Under the pieces are notes generated by a model, which was not told the DNA's origin, searched no databases, and saw nothing but the letters and a program-made list of their open reading frames with translations. Shown here one piece after another: positions 1-6,428 of a DNA stretch of 8,783 nt. This DNA is from Endozoicomonadaceae bacterium (GTDB lineage: Bacteria > Pseudomonadota > Gammaproteobacteria > Pseudomonadales > Endozoicomonadaceae): positions 1 through 8,783 of the forward strand of contig JAAOIJ010000118.1 in NCBI GenBank assembly GCA_015163815.1. Direction: 5' to 3'. Made by a program: the position numbers and the translations under genes. Positions within the stretch are counted from its first letter, which is position 1; every line of letters begins with the position of its first letter.

Positions 1-108
1 AGAAGGAGATCTTTTCAATGCGCTTCCTATAGCATGAATAGAATAATGCTTTGACAATAAGATGTAAATTTGAGATCTTTCTTCTGCAGTAAAGTGTTGA
101 TAAGCCAT
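1..108 (-). CDS. IS30-family transposase, N-terminal fragment cut by the window edge
   Basis: The minus strand reads 36 codons from an ATG at 108-106 to the window edge without a stop. The translation begins MAYQHFTAEERSQIYILL and goes on to a stretch ending GSALKRSPS. This is the N-terminal helix-turn-helix region of IS30-type DDE transposases (known pattern: a YxHLTxEER start, then a helix ending in LGRSPS). The domain binds the element's inverted repeats, and the catalytic DDE part would lie beyond the left edge. A very good ribosome site, AAGGAG, lies 7 nt upstream of the ATG. Family assignment is secure. Whether the full element is intact cannot be judged here. Confidence 0.9.
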   Translation of the reverse strand, partial: MAYQHFTAEERSQIYILLSKHYSIHAIGSALKRSPS

Positions 109-192
109 GTAATTCTCCTTCTTTTGTTGGTAAAAAGAAGTGATACGAATTATTAGCATTTGACTGCTTTTTTTAGCTATAGAAAAGGCCTT

Positions 193-217
193 ACTGTTGC
201 ACTTCACACTTGAAAAG
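193..217 (-). repeat. Putative terminal inverted repeat of the IS30-type element
   Basis: Read inward on the minus strand, the motif is TTCAAGTGTGAAGTGCAAC followed by AGT. From memory, many IS30-family ends carry a TTCAA...TGAAGTGCAAC-type sequence, and the distance to the transposase start is right for this family. The matching repeat at the other end is not in the window. Confidence 0.6.
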
Positions 218-589
218 GCAATATAGCCGCTATGACATTTATTTTTCACATTATTATTTATATTTTTTCCTAAAGCATATCTATGTATTAATGTATTTTT
301 TTATAAAATATCACCTCATCATGATCTACTTTAGATAAAACAGCGTATATAGTGCTATTAATAATTTATTCACTACAAAATAGGTGTTATCTTTTAAACC
401 CATGAAATATCTATTATTTATTTTTATAAGATAAAAATAACTGTACCAATTTAACTATCATATGAAACTTTTTCATTTTTTTACCTTCTAAACTAAAGAG
501 TAAACAAATACCAATATGATCGTGATCATACTAAAAATGAATCATCATCAATAATTAACATCGAATTATATCATTATAAGGAGTAAAAT
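218..589. other. AT-rich intergenic region upstream of the membrane/coiled-coil cluster
   Basis: I find no gene here. The longest minus-strand open stretch (ATG at 403-401) gives 25 codons without a ribosome site. The region is very AT-rich, contains the palindrome at 515-530, and must carry the promoter for the gene starting at 590. No -35/-10 pair stands out clearly from the AT background. Confidence 0.6.
515..530. promoter_or_regulatory. Perfect 16-bp palindrome, candidate operator
   Basis: TATGATC, a 2-nt GT spacer, then GATCATA: a perfect 7-bp inverted repeat centred about 68 bp before the ATG at 590. Its position fits an operator for a dimeric regulator near the promoter. A sequence of this base composition can also arise by chance, and no regulator is identified. 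Confidence 0.35.
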
Positions 590-1894
590 ATGGATAATCT
601 AACCGCACTATCTATCATATCGAATACATCATACATAGATGATATCGAAAACACAACAAACACATCTAGGGATGACAACCCAAAATCTCTTGAAGAAGAA
701 CCAATAAGCCTGCCTTGGTTTGTAGTGGCTACTGTAATTTGCACCTCATTAATATACCCTATTTTTGCTGCCTGTATTCAAAAACCAAATATAAAAAAAA
801 CGCCCCTTCGGCTTCGAGGTAATGAAAAACTAGAAAATGTTGATGATCTATTCAGGCAAGCACAATCACAAACACAGAAAAAACAAAAAGAATCATGCGT
901 TCAGATAGCTACTGCCATGCATCAGAAAAAGAAATATATGGAATGGGGAAATCAATCAAATTGGACAGGTTATATAATGGCTACTGTTGCAACAAGCATC
1001 ATGACATTTAGTATATCTAATCCTGCTTTGGTCATAATGGCTTCAGCTATTGGAGCTTCAGCTAGTATCATTTTTCAATACCTACAATGTGTAGTATATT
1101 TTTATTGCACAACAGCATCAGGCGACATCATTCCACTATCTACACAACTAGAAGCAACACTCTATACGACACAGAACTATCCAGAAAGAGAAGAACTATC
1201 CAAGAAATTAATACTATTGGAAGAATTAATGCAGGAAATCATACAGAATACGAATACTATTGTAACAAATTGTACAACACTTCAAACTGATATTGATACT
1301 ACAATCAATACACGGATTCAAATTGAAAATATTGCACAATTACAAGACAAAGTTCAAGAATTAAAAGAACAGATCAAAGACATAGAAGAGTATCAGAAAA
1401 AATTAAACTCACAAAAAATAACATCTAGTCTAGACTCGCAAACGGAACTATCTGATAAACTGCTCTCTTTATATCAAACAATAAAGGAGCAACGCCAGAC
1501 AACGCAAGTGTTACTAGAGCAAGCTAATAAAAATTGTCAAAAAAAACTAGATGATCTAAAAGAACATCTCACATCATCGCTAGAGATCATTAACGAGACT
1601 CCTGAAACTGGAAAAAAAGAACAAAAAACACAAGAATCACTATTAACAAATCAAACGTCTTGTGAAAAACAATTAAACAAAACCATAGATGAAACTAGGG
1701 AGATATGTCATCAATATGAGATGACTTTAGAAAAATTACAAAAGGAAAATAATGAGTATATGGAGGAAATGGCAGCATTAACAGACCATTTACGAAAAAA
1801 CATCATACAGAATTCAGAAGACATGCAACAATCTAGATTTAAAATAACACAAAATATACCAAAGATAATACAACACTATATAAGGAGTACTTAA
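590..1894 (+). CDS. Three-TM membrane protein with long coiled-coil C-terminus, effector-like, function unknown
   Basis: A 434-residue protein I do not recognise by family. Residues 1-41 are polar, rich in N, T, D and E, with no signal peptide. Residues 42-63 (LPWFVVATVICTSLIYPIFA onward) form a first TM helix, followed by a 62-residue charged linker. A tight double-TM hairpin covers about 126-173, turning at SISNPA. Residues 195-400 are almost continuous E/K/Q/L helix with heptad-like spacing, a predicted coiled coil. The start is fixed by TTATAAGGAG with 6 nt to the ATG. The next gene begins 2 nt after the stop, so the two are probably translated together. A bilobed hairpin plus coiled coil recalls inclusion-membrane proteins and membrane-targeted secreted effectors. 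That is inference from architecture. The other three members of the cluster share parts of this plan. Confidence 0.85.
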   Translation: MDNLTALSIISNTSYIDDIENTTNTSRDDNPKSLEEEPISLPWFVVATVICTSLIYPIFAACIQKPNIKKTPLRLRGNEKLENVDDLFRQAQSQTQKKQKESCVQIATAMHQKKKYMEWGNQSNWTGYIMATVATSIMTFSISNPALVIMASAIGASASIIFQYLQCVVYFYCTTASGDIIPLSTQLEATLYTTQNYPEREELSKKLILLEELMQEIIQNTNTIVTNCTTLQTDIDTTINTRIQIENIAQLQDKVQELKEQIKDIEEYQKKLNSQKITSSLDSQTELSDKLLSLYQTIKEQRQTTQVLLEQANKNCQKKLDDLKEHLTSSLEIINETPETGKKEQKTQESLLTNQTSCEKQLNKTIDETREICHQYEMTLEKLQKENNEYMEEMAALTDHLRKNIIQNSEDMQQSRFKITQNIPKIIQHYIRST

Positions 1895-1896
1895 TC

Positions 1897-3168
1897 ATGC
1901 AATTTTTATTAGAGACAGCCCAGCCTTTCATCAAGCCATTCAATCAATATATTCATCAATTAGGAGGCGTAAGAAAAATATTTGAAACAATGATAGCATC
2001 AAATACTAGTATTTCTGTGATGAAACAGTTAGACGAAATGAATCTTATTTCTTGTCATACACTATCTTTAGGACAACATTGTTCTCTAAATGAAGAACCT
2101 CAACGATATTTCAATATATTGAATGATATTAATCCGATATGGATTGGATTATTAACTAGCTCTATTATAATATTGCCTAACGTAGTGAGTTATTTAGCCC
2201 GCACATGTCTTGATCAAGACGAAAACTTTCACGATATGGAAAGGAAGGAGTTAACAAAAGAACATAAAAAAAATATCATAACGCTAAAAACACAACACTT
2301 AACGCAATATGATCAATCTGATCAATTATATCAAATTAAAGAAGCTAGATGGCGATCTGCTAGCACTTTCACTTTTCATATGAACCCCATTATTATATTA
2401 GGCGCACTGACTATAGGGGCTCATTATCTATTTTCTACTCCATTTGTTATGCTAGATTGCTTATATTCAGTAACTGCTAGTGTAATAACAACTAGTTGTA
2501 TATCGTTAATAGCGTTCATCCGATATAAAAAAGAAAGCTCTCAACTTGCACAGCATAAAATAGCTTATCAGTATGCAACCCAATGTACAGAAAAAGTATC
2601 TGAATCCCCGATATTAAAAATTAAGATACAAGATCTCAGTCAAAAATTACTGCATACTCTTAAACAGTTTCAACAGGACACCCCATCAACAAAACAAACT
2701 CAATTGACTGGTTTATATCATCAAAAACCAGAATTTTATTGCGACATGAAAAAAAAGATCTATCAGTTAATTCAGGATTTAATCGACAGAATACAAAAAG
2801 ATGTGGCACTTGGCTTTCTAGAGAATAAAAACTCTATAGCACATCAAGTCTTATTATATAATATGGGCATAGAAAATTTAGTGACAGAATTCAAAGAACA
2901 CATGCAACCTATAAAGAGTACTATGCCAGAGATAGATCTAGATCCTCTTTCAAAACAGCTTGAAACAGCACAGAAATATGTAACAGAAGAAGAAGAAGGA
3001 GAAAAACAAGAAATAGATCTACTACTGGAAACTATAGACTGCATCACAACACAGATGACTATTCTAACACAAAAAAACAATCAGTTAAAAAGCATAAAAG
3101 ATCAACAAGAAAATCATTTAATTCGTCAACAGAAGATAGATATATTCTCTCAAAACTCTGTTCAATGA
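1897..3168 (+). CDS. Three-TM membrane/coiled-coil protein, paralog-like, function unknown
   Basis: A 423-residue protein, unrecognised by family. The N-terminal domain (1-78) carries two cysteines (C53, C62), then a proline and P-x-R-Y-F (P68, R70, F72). TM1 spans about 79-101, a 60-residue polar linker follows, and a TM hairpin spans about 162-209 with a turn near LFSTPF. The C-terminal 214 residues are helical and charged, with an acidic run (EEEEGEKQE, from 364) and predicted coiled coil at 350-412. The gene starts 2 nt after the preceding stop, with its AAGGAG inside the end of the upstream gene (9 nt spacing), so coupling is likely. There is no signal peptide. Topology and spacing match the genes at 590 and 4492. 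The cysteine/proline/arginine motif is shared with the latter only. A host-directed membrane effector is an inference, not shown. Confidence 0.85.
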   Translation: MQFLLETAQPFIKPFNQYIHQLGGVRKIFETMIASNTSISVMKQLDEMNLISCHTLSLGQHCSLNEEPQRYFNILNDINPIWIGLLTSSIIILPNVVSYLARTCLDQDENFHDMERKELTKEHKKNIITLKTQHLTQYDQSDQLYQIKEARWRSASTFTFHMNPIIILGALTIGAHYLFSTPFVMLDCLYSVTASVITTSCISLIAFIRYKKESSQLAQHKIAYQYATQCTEKVSESPILKIKIQDLSQKLLHTLKQFQQDTPSTKQTQLTGLYHQKPEFYCDMKKKIYQLIQDLIDRIQKDVALGFLENKNSIAHQVLLYNMGIENLVTEFKEHMQPIKSTMPEIDLDPLSKQLETAQKYVTEEEEGEKQEIDLLLETIDCITTQMTILTQKNNQLKSIKDQQENHLIRQQKIDIFSQNSVQ

Positions 3169-3240
3169 AGCAGACTATTGCTTCTATCTTGTGAATACAA
3201 TAGCAAGATTATTCATTTTAAATGATCTTGCTATTGTATT
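3167..3240 (+). terminator. Strong hairpin(s) just after the two-gene unit, probable terminator
   Basis: A perfect 16-bp stem pairs 3194-3209 (AATACAATAGCAAGAT) with 3225-3240. Its 15-nt loop region can fold further (TCATT with AATGA). The tail is only modestly U-rich (TATTTATACT). A smaller hairpin, GAAGCA/TGCTTC at 3167-3184, overlaps the stop codon. CTATTG at 3175-3180 can also compete for CAATAG at 3198-3203. A terminator or mRNA-stabilising 3' structure is the simplest reading, and the near-symmetry would let it act from either side. Confidence 0.65.
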
Positions 3241-3576
3241 TATACTAAATTGAGCTTAGAGTCTATCCACGCAAGTGTGTGACTTCATAGTTCAACTCCT
3301 AAATATGGCTTTGAATTCGATTATCAACTGTGATCAACAAAATAAGCCGTCGCGTTATACGCGTTGCGGATGAATAGCTCCCATGCTTAGGATGATATCA
3401 TTGATCTTCAAGAGAATATTTTTTGGATCATGATTAAATCCTGATGCATATCATTTTTTTACAAATAACCCAAACACCCGAACTTATATTTCTATATTAT
3501 TGAATTTTAATATTTAAAAAATTAAAATTGAACTTTTTACAGATTATAAGTTCTAATATTATATCGTGTAATATAT
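3241..3576. other. Intergenic region with a GC-richer patch, no gene seen
   Basis: No open frame of useful length lies on either strand. Positions 3346-3390 are clearly richer in G+C than their surroundings and contain CGCGT-TAT-ACGCG (3351-3363), flanked by CCG and CGG that can extend the stem. A 10-bp palindrome ATGATATCAT lies at 3392-3401. The patch reads like a remnant of something foreign, for example a decayed insertion sequence, but no frame keeps a recognisable protein. The rest, to 3576, is plain AT-rich sequence. Confidence 0.45.
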
Positions 3577-3717
3577 TGAGATCTTTGCAATAAGCAGTTT
3601 AATGAATAATTTATGTGTTTTTTTATTCAGACAATACATAAATTACTTCATTTTTTAAACTATTTTAATAAAAAAGATCATATCAGGAGTCTTTGTTGTC
3701 TTATTGCAAAGGTCTCA
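3577..3717. mobile_element. MITE-like element, 141 bp, with 18-bp terminal inverted repeats
   Basis: The left end is TGAGATCTTTGCAATAAG (3577-3594). The right end (3700-3717) is its reverse complement with one mismatch (GGTCTC for GATCTC). Inside, 3597-3616 pairs imperfectly with 3636-3660 (TAATTTATGT with ACATAAATTA, then TGAA/TTCA and GTTTAA/TTAAAC across small bulges), so the whole element can fold into a long hairpin. There is no coding capacity. The GAGACCTTTGCAA-type end recalls the IS5 superfamily (IS1031-like group), from memory only. No clean target duplication is seen. Confidence 0.65.
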
Positions 3718-3732
3718 CATTATATTTATATA
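3704..3732 (+). promoter_or_regulatory. Possible promoter partly formed by the MITE right end
   Basis: TTGCAA (3704-3709) inside the right inverted repeat and TATATA (3727-3732) just outside it are 17 nt apart, each matching four of six sigma70 consensus bases. This would transcribe toward the gene at 3855. In such AT-rich DNA the match is weak evidence. Confidence 0.25.
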
Positions 3733-3843
3733 TTGCATCAATAACAAGAAGCATCAATGCACGTTCAAAAAATCAATATTGATGTATTGGCATGGAATAC
3801 AATACATCTTCATTATTTTTTAAATTGTATTGTGATTTATTTA

Positions 3844-3850
3844 TAAGGAG
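3844..3850 (+). promoter_or_regulatory. Ribosome binding site fixing the start of the short hairpin gene
   Basis: TAAGGAG lies 4 nt before the ATG at 3855 and 7 nt before the adjacent in-frame ATG at 3858. The upstream in-frame ATG at 3792 has no such site, so translation most likely starts at one of the two tandem methionine codons. The TTATAAGGAG block resembles that before the gene at 590. Confidence 0.7.
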
Positions 3851-3854
3851 ATTA

Positions 3855-4370
3855 ATGATGTTACCCAGCAATCTAAAAGATGGTAGTATATTTCAGACTA
3901 ATAGCAATATAGGCTTCAAACAATCTCATCTTGTATGTAAAAAAAATGAAAGCACTCATCTATCAGTAAAAAACACAACAATGTTGAGCAATATATTATA
4001 CTCACCACTTGCTCTTAGAACAGTAGAATACTTTCTATCTTCTATGACTTTAGCAATAGGTATACAGCTTGCAATAATAGCTTGTTCTACTTTTAATTCT
4101 TTTTTAGCCACTTCATTCATCATTGGCTTTGCATTACCTGTCAGCATGATCACTATTTCTACGAAGAAGAATCGATTGTCTCATCATATTAAGTCGCTTT
4201 CATTAGAATATGATCGTTGTCTTTCAAAATTCAATTATCTTACACCTGAAAACGATCAAAAAATACAAGCACAATATCTAGAGCTCATACAGTTGAAAAA
4301 TACAAATCAACACATCATAGAGCTGATTGATACATTCGAAAAAACAGAGAAAGAAAAACATAAAAAATAA
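3855..4370 (+). CDS. Short double-TM hairpin protein, reduced member of the cluster family
   Basis: A protein of 171 residues (170 if the second ATG is used), unrecognised by family. Residues 1-58 are polar. About 59-77 and 80-103 form a tight TM hairpin with a short turn near STFNSF, followed by lysines (TKKNR). A 68-residue helical, charged tail ends EKTEKEKHKK. Compared with its larger neighbours it lacks the N-terminal domain and TM1. The 58 residues before its hairpin match the 60-63-residue linker that precedes the hairpin in the other three, so it may be a 5'-shortened paralog that gained a new start. The MITE lies 138 bp upstream. The ribosome site is good, so it is probably expressed. 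An in-frame ATG at 3792 would add 21 residues but lacks a ribosome site. Confidence 0.7.
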   Translation: MMLPSNLKDGSIFQTNSNIGFKQSHLVCKKNESTHLSVKNTTMLSNILYSPLALRTVEYFLSSMTLAIGIQLAIIACSTFNSFLATSFIIGFALPVSMITISTKKNRLSHHIKSLSLEYDRCLSKFNYLTPENDQKIQAQYLELIQLKNTNQHIIELIDTFEKTEKEKHKK

Positions 4371-4377
4371 CATATAT

Positions 4378-4405
4378 TTCAAAAATTCACAGAATATTTT
4401 TTGAA
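4378..4405 (+). terminator. Weak AU-rich hairpin after the short gene
   Basis: TTCAAAAATTC pairs with GAATATTTTTTGAA around an ACA loop, with a 2-nt bulge. The stem is nearly all A/U and the U-run lies inside it, so termination would be inefficient. It overlaps the -35 element of the next promoter. Confidence 0.3.
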
Positions 4406-4428
4406 TGACAAAGTGATATTAATATAAT
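4401..4428 (+). promoter_or_regulatory. Sigma70-like promoter for the 535-residue gene
   Basis: TTGAAT (4401-4406) and a perfect TATAAT (4423-4428) are separated by 16 nt. Transcription would start near 4435, giving a leader of about 57 nt before the ATG at 4492. This is the best promoter match I see in the window and suggests the gene is transcribed independently of the short gene before it. Confidence 0.55.
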
Positions 4429-4491
4429 GGCTACTAATTGAATTGAGAAGTAGCATTCAATAGATTCAATATATAATAAGGATGAAGTATC

Positions 4492-6099
4492 ATGCTATCT
4501 ACAATCTTTCAGTCAGGACCAGGATATGTTTTTAATGCAATTAATTATTTCGAAAATTGCCGTAAAGCGTATCAATTTGACTTTACACATAGTGTTTTTT
4601 TTGTCAGAGTAGTGGAATCAATTCAGTCATATCTACCTGAAGCACTCACGTGTGCTCGCATTTATAATCATCAAGATTTTTGCAAACAAACATTGCCAGA
4701 CCGATTTATTCAAAGTGCTGCATATTATGAAGCGTCTTATGTGATTATGTTTTCTATGACATGCATTGTCGTTTATACTGCTTATCAATACATAAAACAT
4801 TATAATAGCTCTGTTTTAAAATTATCAGATCAAGCACATCATTTGAAAATACCAGTTAATACTGCCGATATATCAAATAATATTGCTTCTATTCTACAAG
4901 AGAAAAAAAAATTTTTAGAATTAAATTATAAAGCATGTAAAAAACAATCTCAGCAATACAAACTATCACAGTATTGTACACAAGCTGTTCCATTTGTTGC
5001 GCTATTCTCTACTGCTAGTATATTGAATATACCAATTTATATGATTACTGGGCTTGCTTTTGGTATCTATACAAGTCATTTTATTATCAATGGTTTGCTT
5101 GCCAAGTATGATGAAAAAAAAGCATATTATCATTGGGTTAATTATACAGATCCTGAATTGAATGCGCTATCGATACAACAAAATAAATCTGCTGTAATGC
5201 CTGTTCAAATATTATTACCCATTGAAGATAATTCAGACTTACCTCAACTTCCTGTCTCGCATCACAAGATACCAGCAAAGAGGTTGCACACAGATCGTGA
5301 TGATAAACTCGAACCCAACATAAAATCGAGATCATTCAAGATATCATGCCAAGAGGTAGAGATGAATTTTCAAGCGTTACATATATGCAAAAAAGCGCAT
5401 ATAGCGTTGAAAAATTTTTTATATTTGTATCAATCAGCCAGAATAAAGCAAGATAATATTGAAGATTTTTTAAGCTATATCAAGCATTATTTAGAAAAAA
5501 TGACGCAAGATTTTCAGCTGTATTTATCGTGTATAAAATCTGAAACATCCATTATAAGCAACATAGTTAGCATCTTAAATGATTTTGATTCAATGTGTAA
5601 AAAATTGACAGACTTATATAAAAAACCTACATTTCATTTTGATTTTCCGACATGCATACAAACAATAAAAGAAAAACTTGTTATAGAAAATAACGAAACA
5701 CATATAGAAATCCAAAGCGCTATCGATCCTATATTATTTGAATTATTAGATAAAATATTATTAATCTTCACCAGCCTATTCAGTATCATGAAAATAGAAT
5801 TTATCCAACGACATACACCCATTCATCTCTCAAGAAAAATAATATTTTTATTACAAAAAAAAGAAGAAGAATTTGATCAAGATTTTGTAGATCTAAAGAT
5901 AATATCAACAAAATTATTACACATCATCAATGCACTAATGAATCAAATCAATATAGAGTGTGATGATATTAAAGTGGATATTTTTAAGAACATGCTGGAA
6001 TTTTCAGAAATAGAGGATTCTATGAATCAATTATCACACCAAGAACAAGCAGATTTATTCACAGAACCCTCAGAACTATCAGAATCACCAGAACAATAA
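4492..6099 (+). CDS. Large three-TM membrane protein with helical C-terminus, effector-like, function unknown
   Basis: A 535-residue protein, the largest of the cluster and unrecognised by family. The N-terminal domain (1-80) has C54 and C64 followed by P-x-R-F (P69, R71, F72), matching the gene at 1897 in position and order. TM1 is about 82-101, followed by a 63-residue polar linker. A TM hairpin covers about 165-205 with a turn near LNIPIY. The C-terminal 330 residues are mostly helical, with a proline-rich polar break at 237-285. Hydrophobic amphipathic segments such as ILFELLDKILLIFTSLF (414-430) could be buried helices rather than TM. The last 20 residues are acidic and Ser/Pro-rich (EPSELSESPEQ), which resembles the glutamate-rich C-terminal signals known for Dot/Icm substrates; this is suggestive only. 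AAGGA lies 9 nt before the ATG. Confidence 0.85.
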   Translation: MLSTIFQSGPGYVFNAINYFENCRKAYQFDFTHSVFFVRVVESIQSYLPEALTCARIYNHQDFCKQTLPDRFIQSAAYYEASYVIMFSMTCIVVYTAYQYIKHYNSSVLKLSDQAHHLKIPVNTADISNNIASILQEKKKFLELNYKACKKQSQQYKLSQYCTQAVPFVALFSTASILNIPIYMITGLAFGIYTSHFIINGLLAKYDEKKAYYHWVNYTDPELNALSIQQNKSAVMPVQILLPIEDNSDLPQLPVSHHKIPAKRLHTDRDDKLEPNIKSRSFKISCQEVEMNFQALHICKKAHIALKNFLYLYQSARIKQDNIEDFLSYIKHYLEKMTQDFQLYLSCIKSETSIISNIVSILNDFDSMCKKLTDLYKKPTFHFDFPTCIQTIKEKLVIENNETHIEIQSAIDPILFELLDKILLIFTSLFSIMKIEFIQRHTPIHLSRKIIFLLQKKEEEFDQDFVDLKIISTKLLHIINALMNQINIECDDIKVDIFKNMLEFSEIEDSMNQLSHQEQADLFTEPSELSESPEQ

Positions 6100-6428
6100 G
6101 TGTATTATCCAAAAAACATCAATGAAGGCACTATTTTACAAGCCATCATATCATTTTGATAAACAATGAATGAAATCATATACTATATAAAAAGTATACT
6201 TATTTTTGTTAAAAGGCATGATATACAATGCAATCAACTGGAGAATGGTCTGAAAAAAATTGAACGGTTTTCAAAAATAGAATAATCCTTCTTTAAAAGG
6301 CAACGATAGCACTGCAGTTCAGGCAATCAAATCTCAATAAAATATCTTGATCAAGTATGCATGTACACCCTGACGTGGATAGGCCCTTGCACGTATGTTA
6401 GCTATATTAATTAGATTGATTTTTGGTT
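6100..6428. other. Spacer between convergent genes, no convincing gene
   Basis: This 329-bp stretch separates the cluster from the convergent ung. A 39-codon frame from ATG 6166 to TAA 6285 lacks a ribosome site and is not called. Small inverted repeats are present: TATACT/AGTATA (6179-6198, followed by CTTATTTTTG, a weak terminator candidate for the plus strand), CTTGATCAAG (6346-6355) and ACGTG/CACGT (6373-6394). None makes a strong terminator for ung. Confidence 0.5.
6179..6208 (+). terminator. Weak terminator candidate after the 535-residue gene
   Basis: A 6-bp stem TATACT/AGTATA with an 8-nt loop is followed by CTTATTTTTGTT. The stem is short and AU-rich, but the U-rich tail is in the right place, 80 bp after the stop. 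Confidence 0.25.

Larger units (their letters stand above)
1..217 (-). mobile_element. IS30-family insertion sequence, transposase-proximal end (partial)
   Basis: The element consists of the transposase 5' end, an 85-bp non-coding leader and a terminal inverted-repeat candidate near 193-217. The other end and the opposite repeat lie outside the window, so no target duplication can be checked. The outer boundary is placed at about 217 from the repeat-like sequence and could be off by several bases. Confidence 0.75.

Noticed and set aside
2844..3080. Minus-strand open frame of 78 codons inside the 1897-3168 gene
   Set aside because: It is a shadow of the real gene: a serine- and cysteine-rich translation from the complement of acidic and polar codons, with no ribosome site.
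3792..3854. Upstream in-frame ATG that would extend the short hairpin gene by 21 residues
   Set aside because: There is no ribosome site before 3792, whereas TAAGGAG is well placed for the tandem ATGs at 3855 and 3858.
6166..6285. A 39-codon plus-strand frame (MNEIIYYIK...) in the spacer before ung
   Set aside because: It has no ribosome site, is short, resembles nothing known, and lies in AT-rich DNA where such frames are expected by chance.
3263..6382. Shared CTATCCACG at 3263-3271 (plus) and 6374-6382 (minus), seeming to bracket the second half of the cluster as inverted repeats
   Set aside because: Only 9 bases match exactly, and the flanking similarity is weak. Matches of this length are expected by chance in a window of this size.
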